Below are positions 12,345-24,302 of a stretch of 64,000 bases of DNA, one piece after another. Location of the stretch: positions 1,550,001-1,614,000 of the forward strand of contig KV748207.1 of NCBI GenBank assembly GCA_001692895.1, in the 5' to 3' direction. The DNA comes from Cenococcum geophilum 1.58 (taxonomy: Eukaryota; Ascomycota; Dothideomycetes; Gloniales; Gloniaceae). Within the stretch, counting starts at the first letter, position 1. The number at the start of each line of letters is the position of its first letter. A program made the position numbers and the translations under genes. Below the pieces are notes generated by a model, which worked only from the letters and a program-made list of their open reading frames with translations, was not told the origin of the DNA and ran no database searches.

Positions 12345-15300
12345 AAAGTTTAGGAGTTAGGCAACTTAATACTTTAACTAAAAAGATTCCTTATGGAAGA
12401 ATGCTTAGACGGATAATAGTGGTGGGAATGCCTAGAGAATACGTGTTTATAGTATATTAAAGATAAAAAGCGAACTAGGTATTAGCTAAAGAGTAAGCCA
12501 AGTATAATAGGATTAAGCAGCTAATAGTTAGGAAAAGTAGAGGCCTCCGGGACTAGAGGGAGCCAGTAGTAGAGCCTTAGACCCTTAAAGGAATTTAAGG
12601 ATAACACCTAAATTTATAAGTAAAATAGCAAGATTAATAGTTTAAGGCGTTAATAGATAGTGGAGTAATAAGAAACTATATCTTGCTAGTAGCAGTTAAA
12701 AGAATAGGATTACCTTATAGATAGAAGGAGCAACTTTACTTATTAGTAATAATTTTAGGAGATCCAATAGCCTATAGAGGAGGGATTATTAATCTAGAAA
12801 CAGGACCTATTTAGTTAACTATTAAAGGGAGATAAATTGAGATGTCTTTTAATATCCTACTATTAGGAAGGGATAAGGCAGTATTAGGGATGCCTTAGTT
12901 ATAGGAATATAATCTAAGGATTAATTAGGTTATAGGTTAAGTTAATATTAGGGATATTTAACGCCGTAAAATGTAATAATAAGCTAAGATGGTATAGTAC
13001 TAAGTTGGAGCGATATATAAAGAGACTAAGTAAGGCTTAAGTTATATACCAAAAAGATACTATAAGTACGGTAAGAAACTATGGTCACTAGAAAGTAAAA
13101 AGCTATTAAATTATGTAATATGGGACTATAAAATAGAATTAGAACTAGGAATAAGTCTAAAGTTCTTTTTAATCTATAAGCTTATTAAGGAAGAGGGTAG
13201 AGCACTAAAAGAGTTTATCTAAGAAAATTTATAAAAGGGATATATTAGACCATCGTAATTATTAGCGGGATATCTAGTACTGTTTGTACTAAAGAAGAAT
13301 AGTAAACTAAGGCTATGCATTAACTATAGATAGTTAAACAGCATTACTAGAAAGGATAGGTATCCTTTACCCTTAATTAGTGAAATTTAAGACAGAATAG
13401 GTAATGCGTAAATCTTTATAAAGATAGATCTAAGATAGGCGTACTATTAGATCTAGATTAAGGAAGGTAATAAATAGAAGGCAGCCTTTAGGTTAAAGGA
13501 AGGACTATATAAACTATTAGTTATGCAATTTAGGCTTATAAATATACTAGTAACGTTCTAAAAGTATATTAATAATATATTAGGAGAACACTTGGATGAA
13601 TTTATTATAGTATACTTTAATAATATTATTATCTACTTAATAACTAAGAAAGAATATAGGGAATATGTTAAATAGGTCTTAAAGAGACTATAAGAAGAAT
13701 AGATACTAGTAGCAATTAAGAAATGCAAATTCTTTACTAGGAAGACCAATTTTATTGGATTTATTATTAAACTAGGCCAACTTAGCATAGATCTAAAGAA
13801 GATTGAGGCTATAGTAAATTAGTAGGAACTAGAGAACGTTACGCAGCTAAAATCGTTTTTAGGATTTTGTAATTACTGTAGAAGGTTTATAGCGTAGTAG
13901 TTAAAGGATATTAAACTATTTATATAATTAATAAAGAAAGAAGAACTATAGGTATAGGGGAGAAAGCAATAGAAATTATTTAAAAAAGTTAAAGAGCTAT
14001 TTACCTAGGAGCTAGTTCTTAAGATCTATTAACTAGGACTAGAGACGGTTATAAAAACAGATATATTAGACTATATACTAGGGGTATACTTTATATAGAA
14101 ATATTAAGATGGATAGCATCTAGTGGCATACTATAGTCGAAAGATAACACTACTAGAGTTAAACTATAACATCTATAATAAAGAGTTATTAGGTATAGTT
14201 GCAGTATTAAAGAAATAAAAAGCATTCTTATAAGGTATTGAAAAACTATTTATAGTTAAAACGGATTATAAGAACCTAATAGGATTTCTAATAATAAAGG
14301 AACTTAATTAAAGATAAGTTAGATAGGCAGAGATGCTTATAGAATACTATTTTAAGATTTAATATACTAAAGGTACAGATAATACGCGAGCGGATGCTCT
14401 AAGTTAAAAGGCTAAATTATAAAATAATAAAAAGCTATTAGGGGCTTTATTGCGAAAGGATATAGATGGATTAATTAGGTATAATTATCTAAAGATTATA
14501 GCAACTTAAGAGGAGCTAGAAAAAGTCTATAAGATACTAAAAAGCTTTTAGGTATAAAGAATTCTAGAAGAATAGCTAGAAGATCTATAGATGGATATAT
14601 ATAAAAATTAAGAAGTAAAGTATATCCTAAAAAGCATAGCAGAGTAATTTATGGAAGAATTCTATAAGGGATTAACTTAAGGATATAATAGAGCTATAGG
14701 CTTAGTATTAAGACTCTAAAAGGAGTATATTATTAATAGAATCTAGAAGATAGCTAGGAAGGTTATAAAAGAATATCTAGATTACTAAAGGAATAAACTA
14801 ATAAGGTATAAGCTATATAGAGGGCTATAACCTATTAAAATACTAGAGAGACTATAGGAAGTTATATCGTAGGACTTTATTATTAAGTTACTAAAGTTAA
14901 GAGACCCTATTATTGGATAAGATTATAATACGATTTTAGTAATAGTAGATAAGCTTATAAAGTAGGGATACTTTATAGCATGTATAGAAGAAATCTTAAT
15001 AGAGAATATCGCTAGAATCTATATTAAAGAAGTATTTATAAGATATAGAGTACTAAGTAAAATTATATTGGATAGAGACCTAAGATTTATAGCAGTATTT
15101 TAGGAGGTATTCTTAGCGGAATAAGAAGTTTAAGTAGTAACTTCTACTGCATATTATCCGCAGACAGATGGTTAAACGGAAAGATTAAATTAGATACTAA
15201 AGCAGTATCTAAGACATTATATTAATTACGTATAGAATAATTAGGTATTATTATTACTAGTTATACAGTTTACATATAATATAATACCTTAAGAAAAAAT

Positions 15301-15525
15301 AGGCATATTACTATTTAAGGCAAATTATGGATATAAGCTAAGAATATTGTTATTACTATAATAAGTAAAGAAGATAAGTAGCATAGCTAAAGAAAGAATA
15401 AAGATATTAATAAATCTTTATATAGACCTTATAGAATTAGTAAAGAAAGTATAGAAAAGAATAAAAAAGTACTATAATGCTAAGAGATTTAAGGGACCAG
15501 ATCTTAAGGAGGGAGATAAAGTATA
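12345..15525 (+). pseudogene. G2 pol: protease, reverse transcriptase, RNase H and integrase, RIP-mutated
   Basis: Aspartic protease: LIDSGVIRNY at about 12640-12675. Reverse transcriptase: LRLCINYRQLN near 13310, DLRQAYYQI near 13430 and the catalytic box read as VYFNNIIIYL near 13610, where the family has Y-L-D-D; both aspartates have become asparagine. RNase H and connection follow to about 14400. Integrase: DFIIKLLKL near 14870, LDRDLRF near 15070 and QTDGQTERLNQ near 15160-15195 mark the D, D and E positions. The gene is cut at 15525 by the 20-kb transposon and resumes at 35649 with its chromodomain tail. These enzymes copy the RNA to cDNA and insert it. Confidence 0.88.
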
Positions 15526-15539
15526 CATTGGCAAAATAT
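15526..15539 (+). repeat. Left terminal inverted repeat of the Plavaka-type element
   Basis: CATTGGCAAAATAT, preceded by target TA. The partner is at 35635-35648 with two mismatches. Confidence 0.8.
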
Positions 15540-15641
15540 GGTACCCTACCAATGGCCTTAATAGTTAGTGGTTGACGCAATTGGCGCGCAGTTAAGGGCA
15601 TTTAGCAACTNNACCGACTAGCCTATGTCGTGTTTTTTTAA

Positions 15642-15706
15642 TACGTAGCCTGCGCGTAGCTTACGCGCAACCTACGCGCAACCTACGCGCAACCTACACG
15701 TAACCT
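15642..15706 (+). repeat. Left subterminal short repeats
   Basis: About five units close to CCTACGCGCAA follow each other 120-180 bases inside the left end. Such subterminal repeats are typical transposase binding sites in CACTA/Plavaka-like elements. The right end has its own different subterminal repeats (35230-35590), both containing CAATT-GCG or ACGCGTAATTG-like words. They are less RIP-mutated than their surroundings. Confidence 0.6.
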
Positions 15707-16439
15707 GTAACCACAATTGTATTTAGAGCCATCCACCTCTTTTATACTAACAGTATATTTTAGATAATAAACAAAGGCTACTTTAAAGCTATTTATAAGG
15801 CTAGTAAGGTAAATTGTATACACTTCTTTATATAATCTATTATATTGTTTTAAACAATTTAATATAATATCCTAACTATTTTATAATATATTCTAAAAGC
15901 ATAAGACCTTTCCTACTCTCCCTATAACAATAATATACTATAAATATTTAGCTTTGCTAATATAGCATATATATATAGCCAAAAAGTAGCTACTAAGAGT
16001 AGCAGATATAGGCCGAAAGAAAGGTAGATTAAGAGCTAGTATATATAATAAAGAAGCCGCAGTTATCCTATAGGAGAGTATAGAAAGTCCTATACCTAAT
16101 CTCCTACTAAAAACTCTACTGGCTCCTTTATACTAGAGTCCAGAGCATATATTATAAACTTTATATACTACTCCTTATTCTTAATTAAATTTAATATTAC
16201 TTTTCTATTACTATACTAGCTATAGCTATCCTCTATAAGGCTATAGTACTGCTTAAATTATGCAAATAACTTATTAGATTTAAACCTTTCCGGCCTAGGC
16301 TTACCGGTTCCTATATTTAGGACAAAGTAGTACACTAGGGCGGAGGATATATATTCTACTAAATCTAACAAACTTAGCTAGTTCTAAAAGTTAAATTAGC
16401 AAATATTATAGTAGTAGTAGGGCCCTAGATTTTCTAGCT

Positions 16440-16575
16440 TACTTTAGGGCTCTCCCTTTAAGACGGACTTAGCGGACTAGTCTAGCCTACTCTAGAGCTC
16501 TCTATTTGGAATAGACTTAGTAAACTAGTCTAGCCTACTCTAGAGCTCTCCCTTTAAGACAAACTTAGTAGATTA
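16440..16575. repeat. About 60-bp direct repeats inside the DUF6532-like gene
   Basis: The block CTAGTCTAGCCTACTCTAGAGCTCTC recurs with about 60-bp spacing (two and a half copies). On the minus strand it codes a short repeated basic motif around GRALEQARL. Confidence 0.65.
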
Positions 16576-17765
16576 GATGGTATAGCCCGGCTTACTAATA
16601 AATAGCCTAAGTTAATAATCGCGTTAGTTTTATTATCGCTAAGGCTTATAAAGAACCTCTCTCTTATATTATCGCTTAGATCCGCTATAAGGTCGTTAAG
16701 GTTATCTTTATGCGGGTCCTTAATAATTTCTATAGTTAATTAATCCGGCATTAGGCCTATAGCATATTTAATAACTATGGGCTAAAGCCGCAGCCAGATT
16801 CTAGATTGCCGTTTTCTAGACATCTGGTTCTAGCTGCCTAAAAGGTTAGCGTAGGCTTCTATAACGGGTTAGAGAATAATAATAGGTAGTAAAATACCGG
16901 ATATATACTAACCGCTAATAACAGTGCCATAAAAGTTGTCTATTCCCTTAGACCTAGTTCTATACTCCCTAATTATATAATATATTACTATTAAAACGAA
17001 AGCAATAGTGTTGCCGGTAAGCTTTTTAAACATATTATAAGAGTAGGGTAATTGGGCAAGGCCGTTTCTTCCTCTACTATAAAATATACCAGCTATACTA
17101 GCAACTATCGCGTCGGAACGGAAGCGGTTATTACTTAGCTATTAACTCTTATTAGCATTTTACTAAATAGCACGGGTAAAATACCTTTATATAATCCAGC
17201 GTAATAAAATTATAATTAGTTAGTAGTTCCACAATTAGTTCGGGCGCGTTATTAAACCCTAGCCTATATACCTCCCTTACAACTATATAAGCCTTTATAA
17301 TTACGTAGTTCCTAAAGTTCCCTATTACGTTAAATAGCTATATATAATATTAAGATTGTTAGTGGATAATTTAATACAATATTTCTAGTATATAAATACC
17401 TTATAAGCGGACACCGGGTCAGGAATACAATTAGCTTTTTTTTGCACTACTTTTAGCTACTTTAAAATAGCTTCTAACTATACCTTTTTCATTATATCCT
17501 TAATAAGGCCTAGAAAGCGGTCGAACTATAGGTTAATAAAATGCCCGTTATAAGTCCTAGAGTTAGTTACTAGCCTTACTAGTAAAATAGACCTACAAAG
17601 CGCAAATATAGGCTCATGTCTCTTAGGTGGGTTTTCTTTTATACGTCGCCGTTATAATATCTAGAGGTACTCTTCTCTTGCCCGTATCGCGGCAGTTAGG
17701 TCAAAATCGTCATAGTCTAACTCGTCCTCACTTTCCCTAGTGCTATCCAGGTCCCCTTTAAATCA
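16500..17765 (-). pseudogene. Possible DUF6532-like protein in the transposon, RIP-mutated
   Basis: On the minus strand one frame is readable from about 17765 down past 16600. It starts with an acidic stretch (SEDELDYDDFDLTAAIRARE), continues FDRFLGLIKDIMKKV near 17520, and reaches a block near 17030-16930 reading FKKLTGNTIAFVLIVIYYII followed by an arginine-rich segment. An alpha-helical core with A-F-V-x-T-x-I-x-x-x-x-x-E-W is, from memory, the signature of fungal DUF6532 proteins, often found with transposons; that match is weak. No catalytic motif is seen. Stops are of RIP type. Function unknown; it may be accessory to the transposon. Confidence 0.35.
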
Positions 17766-17880
17766 AACACTAGATTAGTATACTCTATATTAGAGGGAGG
17801 TCACTTATTTTGTAGACGAAGCTATATTAGGGTTCAGGCGAACACGGCTTACTAGGGAAAATATAAAGCCAAATATTAGT

Positions 17881-18600
17881 TATTTACGCGATAAGGTTCG
17901 GATTAGGCGCGTAGGAGAGTATTTTAAACTAGTACGCAATTATTTACGCGGTAAGGTATAGATTAGGCGTATAGAAAAGTATTTCAAACCAATACGCAAT
18001 TATTAAGAGCCGGAGGTATATTACGAAGATGCTGCTTTTTATAGCAGTGGGCGGTTAGATAGTAAAGAGAGTGTTCTATTTACTAGGGCTCGCTAAGTGC
18101 CAAATAGTAGAGGAGACTATTAAGTATTGCAGTTAGACTCCGGTTATACATAAAGGTATAACCTACCTTAACCAAAAGATTGGGACTTTGCGTCTTTAAC
18201 TAAGCTAGTTTTGCTGCCAGATTATTAACAGATTTAATAGATTTATTAATATTTAGTCGCTGTCGTTTTGTAGAAGAAGCAGGTATAGACTCACAGTCAC
18301 TATCCTCATTATTAGAGATTACCCTTTTTAGCCGGAGGCGGCCATATATATTCTATATATTATTAGCCAGCTTAATATATTATATATAACGTTAATAGGG
18401 TCTATTACATACCTGCTCCTCTCTATATTTAGATATAACTAGACCAGAGTCGCTATTCTTATCATTAGATATTACCCTTTTAAGCCGGAGGCGGTTATAT
18501 ATATTCTATACATTATCAGCCAGCTTAATATATTATATTCAATATTAACAGGGTCTATTACGTACCTACTCCTCTCCGCGCCCAGATATAACTAAACTAG
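17881..18600. repeat. Two sets of direct repeats: 60 bp x 2 and about 150 bp x 2
   Basis: 17881-17940 and 17941-18000 are tandem copies of a 60-base unit containing TATTTACGCG and AGTACGCAAT. 18300-18450 and 18452-18600 are copies of a unit containing ATTACCCTTTT, GCCGGAGGCGG and CTATTACGTACCT. Each pair differs mostly by transitions. They separate the DUF6532-like region from the larger unidentified gene. 18600-18850 shows nothing further that I can name. Confidence 0.75.
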
Positions 18601-18849
18601 AGTTATAATATTGCTTATTCTAGCTGGGTTCTACATACTTGTCCTAGCTAGGTTCTACGTACTTATTCTCCGTCAACGCGTTTTTCCTTCCGTTAGCTAG
18701 GACGTGGGCAACTCCTAGTAGTAGGCTAGGTAGAGACGTAAGGTTAATTATACTAGTTATCCTCATTTCCTTATTCTATATTAACTTAAAGTAGGGTTCT
18801 TGCTACTAGTTTAAGTGTTTAATAACGCGTTTTTATATTTACCTACTAT

Positions 18850-21040
18850 AGTAACACTTTTATATTTGCCTAGTTAGCAGAAGGTATAACTTATAGCTAA
18901 AATGGGTTACCTTACGGCTGTTTTTATAATGTCTAGGGCGTATATAGATTAACAACTTAAAAGAATATATACTGGTATGGTATATATTGGACTAATAGCA
19001 GTATTAGTAGGAGTATTATTGCTATAGTGCTTACAAATAACTTAAATAGGGGTGCATTTATTATAATTAGCTGCTAGTTCTAACCGGTTACAGTTAAGCC
19101 GTAACCGCGACCTATTAACTCGCATTAAGTTAGTAGTTAAGAAAACATTATTGTATAGTTAAAGATTGTCTAATACTATTTACTATTATACGCGAAACTA
19201 TTTTATTCTATTAGCATATCCCTTAGCAGATACGGTATACGTATATAAAAGGTTAAACGTTAATCCCGGCAATAAAAGCAGTAGGCTAGTAAGGCTTATG
19301 TCTAAATTTAATAGGGAGGTACCTTATTAAACCACTTTACCCACCTAGGGCGCTGGCTTTTAGATCCTATACCTTATTCCAGTCCACTTATACTAGGTTT
19401 AACACCTGTTTCGCGCTTAAAGCGAAGCTTATCCACCTTATCTATATAGCTTACTAGTATAGATAATACTAGGGTAGGCATAGGCGGTATATAGGACAGC
19501 AATCACACTTCTACACAGTTATATCGCTATATTCTATACCCTTATGCAACACCTAGTATTTCTACCGTAAACATCTAACGTCATTCTTCCGCGTTGTTAA
19601 CCCCACCAGCCTATAGTAAGCCCAACTTATCCCCTACATATATATCGTAATAGCAATTAAATTTAGCAAAATAGTAAGGAAAGCGCAAGCATAGATATAA
19701 GGATTGGGTGTTAGATACTAAGAGCGAGCCAGGGACGGTGTTAATATATATTACCCTAACGAGTTTACTAAAAAGAACGGGTACAAACCTTAGGCTTTAT
19801 TATCTAATCCCCTTAGGCGTTTTAAGAATGCCAGATAAGTTATAAGAATATCTTAGGTTACATTATTCTAAGACTCCCTCGCCTAATAGTATACCGAGGG
19901 GCTCTATTAAGCCGTCTACCTTTATATATGGTAATCTATTAAACTAGCAAGCATTCCGGATAAAGCAGTGGCTTTAAGGCGCATAATCCATGCTGCGGTT
20001 ATAGTTGCCTTCGCCTTTTCTATTGCGGGTTAAGGCGTAGAGTAAGGGCTCTTTTTTAACTAGGAGAGGTTTTTTAGGACAACTATAGGTTAAGTATCGC
20101 CTTAGTATTAACCCGTTTACTAGTTCTACCTATTCTTATATATATAGAGTGCGAGTTATCTAGTAAAGGCAAGGGTGCGGAAATAAAGGGTAAGTAATTG
20201 TATCATTCTTAGCTGGTAGCGCAGACTGTAAATATAAGTTAGTAACACTGGCTTAACTTTAAGCAGTAACCTACTTGTTTTTCTTTATTCTATTATAAAT
20301 AAAAACCTATCCATTTCTTATAGAAATATATCCTTAACCACACTACGCCATTTCTCTTCGTTTATAAGCTAAATTTGTCCTCTAGCTATCTTATCGCCAA
20401 TATAGTAGTAAAGCGTTTCGCTTTTAGGGTTAAAGTTAATATCCTGGCCTAGCATATCTACAAATATATTAAAGCTTAGATCATTAACGTGTATATCTAG
20501 AGCGTCATTCTTACTAGTCACTAGCTTTCGGGTTAGGATAATTATTGGCTCTTTATTAGCTACCCGCCGGATTAATATTATTATTATTCCATATAACCTT
20601 AGTGTTCCCTCCTACCTTATTACCTTTAGTATGCCAGCTAGTGAATAATACGCGATGGCGGAGTGTAGGAGTACTAGGTTGCCTATTATAATTTACCTAA
20701 TAAGAGCCGTTTTGTTTATTCAACGCGTCGCGTTATAGCTATAGCGCTAGGCAAGCTATTTAATATATTTAGTATATAGGTTCTTGGGTAAACCTAAAAA
20801 CACAGATAGGAATTCGTTGGAGATTTCGTTTAATATTTGCCGTATTTATGCCTTGCTTATAAGGGAGCGTAGTAGCTATCTAAGGAGCCCACGCGTCAAC
20901 ATTTTAATTTCAATATTATAGTAGATCGTATTATATTATTCGTTCGTAAGCCCTAGATCTCGCTTAAGAGTGTCTTTAGTGTTATAGCTTAGGTCTGTTA
21001 TTAGTACCATAATTCCAGAAGCGTTGGGGGAGGTGCGGTA
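18850..21040 (-). pseudogene. Large unidentified protein of the Plavaka-type element, RIP-mutated
   Basis: A coherent minus-strand frame starts near 21010 (IMVLITDLSYNTKDTLKRDL) and can be followed for more than 250 codons with only RIP-type stops. It includes LDIHVNDLSFNIFVDMLGQD near 20500 and INEEKWRSVVKDIF near 20340. After one apparent frame shift near 20100 it continues YALTRNRKGEGNYNRSMDYA (near 20020), then LRFVPVLFSKLVRVIYIN near 19760 and KLRFKRETGVKPSISGLE near 19410. The length, roughly 650-700 residues, and the low stop density show a real gene. I do not recognise a family: there is no clear zinc finger, helicase motif or membrane segment. A transposon accessory protein is the simplest guess from its position. 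Confidence 0.5.
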
Positions 21041-21257
21041 GGAAAGACGTCTTAATTACGCGCCAAGACCAATATACAGAATTGTATAGACAGGTATATT
21101 ATTTAGTTATTATATAAAACAATCGGTTAAATATCTTATAAGAAATAAATAAGCGTATTAGCGAACGCTTCTTCACCCGCCACACCACCCAGACTTACAA
21201 CCTCCTATCCCTTTCACGTCTCCGTCTATAAGCTCGATTTAGTACCCAGATTCGTTA
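21041..21257. other. Intergenic spacer with no visible gene
   Basis: This is the likely promoter region between the divergent minus-strand unidentified gene and the plus-strand ZNFX1-like gene. It includes a less RIP-mutated C-rich stretch at 21175-21230 (CACCCGCCACACCACCCAG). No coding frame or structured repeat seen. Confidence 0.4.
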
Positions 21258-21410
21258 ATACTTTTTTTTTATATATTTTTTTATATATTCATTATATTAT
21301 ACTACGTATAATAATGCGCATATAGCCTCTAGGCTATAGTGCTATAGTTCTATATATATAAATCCTTTCTAGGCAGCTTAATATATACTAGTAACTATAT
21401 TTGCCAATAC
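21258..21410 (-). repeat. Reversed copy of the 3' end of the 36301-37768 retroposon
   Basis: Read on the minus strand, this segment matches 37635-37765: CTAGTA...TTAAGCTGCCT, then a GATTTAT block, a hairpin around ATAGCCTAGAGGCTATAT, TACGTAGTATAATA, then an A-rich tail (seen here as a T-run at 21268-21285). It is therefore a 5'-truncated copy of the same polyadenylated repeat. A target duplication could not be fixed with confidence. Confidence 0.65.
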
Positions 21411-21439
21411 TTTAAGACACCTAGTTAGCCTATAACTAA

Positions 21440-22665
21440 TAGAGCCTAGTTAGCACAATTGGAGGTCCCGACCTTTACTAAAATACTTAATATCCCTAAT
21501 AAGGGCCAGAATATCATTAGCGAAAACGGAGATATTTTACTACAAGTCAATAAGATCTTAGGTCTATATAGCTTGACGGAGGAGTATCTAAGCTCTTAAT
21601 ACAATCTTTTAAGAGAAGACACAATTAAACCGTTAAGAGAAGTAGTAGGTCAAATTAGAGCAAACCCTTTTTAGTTTACCGGAATCTGGATATAGTAATA
21701 GAGTCGGTATATATAAACAGGTAAACATACCACAATTCCAAAGCAGTTATCCCCTAATATCTGCAAGGTCCATACCAGCTTAGTAATATTTTCACCTTAA
21801 GGGCTAGTAATCTACGTGGCGTTCTTACTTAGGAGAGTAGGGAAGATAATCCGTTAGGATTAGTCGAAAAGACTAGTCACCGGGTCTCTAGTTGCTTTAA
21901 CTCCCGAGACTAATAATTTTCGAACGAAATATATACTTATAATAGTGGCGGCGAGACCATTGGCCGCATTAGAACAGAATCCCCTAAAGGTTAACTTATT
22001 CTTTAAGACCTAAAGATATTAAAATTGACTTATCCGTATTATAGACAATAGTTAAGGAATAAACTAGATTTTACAAAGTCAGTTGCTATACTATATTAGC
22101 ATTACAAAAGCTAATAAGAGAGCCGTAAGTATATAATATTTTCTAAATAAGAAGATATCTAACTACTAATAGATTCCCGTTATTAGAACACCTTATTTAA
22201 GTTTAATAGAATATTAAAGCACTACAATACGTCATAAATAAGCCTTATACGGATCTTAGTTTAATTATAGCTATTAAGGATGCTTCCTTATTTAAGAATA
22301 TTCACATTCTTAAAGACTAGTCAGATATAATTACTATAGGGCTTAACAAATCTCAAGCTACTATACTGAAACGAGTTCTTATAAAGCGTCTTATAATAAT
22401 CTAAAGACCTCCAAGCACTAGAAAAACGTAGCTTTAAAGGCGTTACTCAGCAATATAACAATAGGAGATCCCTCTGTTATTGTCACATGTTATATAAACT
22501 ATGCGCTAGACTAGTTCTTTAGATATATTGCTTAAAGTAATATATACTTTATAAAATTTCCTAGTACTTCTAACCGTTTTAATACTATCGCTTATACGGA
22601 TAGACGATATTACACTGCATTAGGCGCCAGGGCCATAGGAGTAAGAAGAAGAGGAAGCGTTAGGG
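21440..22665 (+). pseudogene. ZNFX1-like (UPF1-type SF1) helicase, N-terminal half, RIP-mutated and truncated
   Basis: The plus-strand frame shows the features of ZNFX1 in order. LTEEYLSSQYNLLREDTIKP (about 21575-21635) corresponds to the conserved L-L-R-E-D-x-x-x-P-L-R-E motif. SKRLVTGSLVALTPETNNF (near 21870-21925) corresponds to K-R-L-x-x-G-S-L-V-x-L-S-x-D-N-F. After a frame shift, LNKSQATILKRVLIKRLIII is followed by RPPSTRKT (22340-22430), which is the Walker A site G-P-P-G-T-G-K-T with glycines changed by G-to-A RIP. IVTCYINYALDQFF (near 22480-22525) is motif Ia/Ib. One stop inside a motif was read as glutamine. ZNFX1 proteins bind RNA and act in RNA silencing and antiviral surveillance in several eukaryotes. 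The rest of the helicase core, and any NFX1 zinc fingers, are missing: the gene runs into a minisatellite at 22680. Strong family call, dead copy. Confidence 0.8.
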
Positions 22666-22734
22666 CTCCCTCTTTTTATATCTTATATTTTATTTTTTTA
22701 TATTATCTTATATTATCCTACCATTATCCTGCCA

Positions 22735-23240
22735 TTGTATTATATTATCCCATATTATCCCATATTATCCTGCCATTATATTACATTATCCTACCATTAT
22801 GTTACATTATCCTGCCATTATATCACATTATCCTACTATTATGTCACATTATCCTGCCATTATGTCACATTATCCTGCCATTATATCATATTGTCCTATT
22901 ATCGCCCTGCCATTATATTATATTATCCTAATATTATCCTACCATTGTCCTGCCATTGTGTTATATTGTCCTATCATTATCCTGCCATTATGTCACATTA
23001 TCCTACCATTATATCACATTATCCTACCATTGTGTCACATTATCCTACCATTATATTATATTATCCTATCATCGCCCTACTATTATGTTATATTATCCTG
23101 ACATTATCCTACCATTATCCTACCATTATATTATATTATCCTGTCATTATCCTACCATTATATTATATTGTCCTATTATTATCCTGCCATTATATTATAT
23201 TGTCCTATTATTATCTCATATTATCCTACTATTATCTCAG
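22735..23240 (+). repeat. 21-bp minisatellite (about 22-24 units)
   Basis: Units close to CCTGCCATTATATTACATTAT follow in tandem. Because 21 is a multiple of three and the unit lacks stops, three overlapping open frames of 100-192 residues appear; these are artefacts of the repeat. It begins right where the ZNFX1-like gene breaks off. The CpA dinucleotides are largely intact, so this array escaped RIP or formed later. Confidence 0.9.
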
Positions 23241-24290
23241 TACTACTATATACTTTTTACTATTTACTAAGATTATAGTTATAGGTATTTATCGGCCAGG
23301 ATCCGGGCAGTAACTCTTAGCAGTAATTTTACTACCTAAATCTCTTATAGATCAATCAATTGGCGTAGAGCCGTTATATCGTAGTAAAGCCATATCTAAG
23401 CAATCTATATCGTAATCCTTAGCATAGTATTGCACGTAGAAATATTCAATCGTTAGATTTAGGAAGGTATTTATATTTTAATCAAATTCATAAGACTATA
23501 ACTAAGGGCCTTTACAGCGCAGTGGCATGGTAAGTTCTACAATCGCTTTAGTTTAGGGTTGCTTAGTTACTATAGGAAAGTTGTAATACTTAGCGTGGTG
23601 TTAAACTTAAGGTGCCTTGCTACTGTAGTGGCAGAGATATAGTAGATTAACTGCTTACTAAAATATAGCGCCCCCGTTACTGTAGTAGCCACTACAGTAA
23701 CAGAGATACCCTATATTTATAAATTTAGATTCTATATACGGTATAGCTTACAAATTTAACGCGCTTACCGATTTAGAGGAGCTTTCAAATTAGAAAGTCG
23801 CTAGATTAACCGAACGATCGCGTCAGAATCAGATTTAAGCTTTAGCTCGGATATATTCTATAGCCTTTAGATTCAATCTAAAGTCACAACTAAACGTTCC
23901 CTAAGATTCAATACAGGGATCTCTCCCTAAGGATCTAGTTTAATCGTAAGGTTTAGGAAGGGGTTATAATTTAGTTAAATTTATAAGATTACATTCTAAA
24001 GTCCTCATGGCGTAGTAGTATAGTACGTTCTACCTCTTACTATAATTTAGAGCTAGCCTAACATAATTAAAACTCAACGTAGAAGAGCTGATATGCTTAG
24101 TATATAGTGCTAAGATTTCGTTAAATATATAACTTTGGGCGTTATGGGACACGTATAAAAATACGAGCTTAATTTAGAGCCTTACTAACGCCTAATTTAA
24201 TAGAAAACGACCTTCTTTTTTAATATTTTTAATATTTTTAATACGCGATAAGTAGGAATTAAACCCGCCACGCCTAGGAGTTAAATACAC
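23241..24290. repeat. Non-coding stretch with a roughly 500-bp-spaced direct duplication
   Basis: 23440-23560 and 23935-24045 are related: both contain GGTTTAGGAAGG or TAGATTTAGGAAGG, a shared AATT-TATAAGA block and end GTAGTTCTAC-like. 23600-23720 holds an imperfect inverted word around CTACTGTAGTGG and CCACTACAGTAA. No coding frame was readable. Confidence 0.45.
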
Positions 24291-24302
24291 AACATCCAAT
24301 TA

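Noticed and set aside
22735..23313. Open frame of 192 residues and two overlapping ones
   Set aside because: Produced by the 21-bp minisatellite; same seven-residue cycle in each frame, no domain.
23520..23545. tRNA-like A-box word (GCGCAGTGGCATGG) suggesting a SINE
   Set aside because: No B box at the right distance and no A-rich tail; the word belongs to the duplicated 23440/23935 block.
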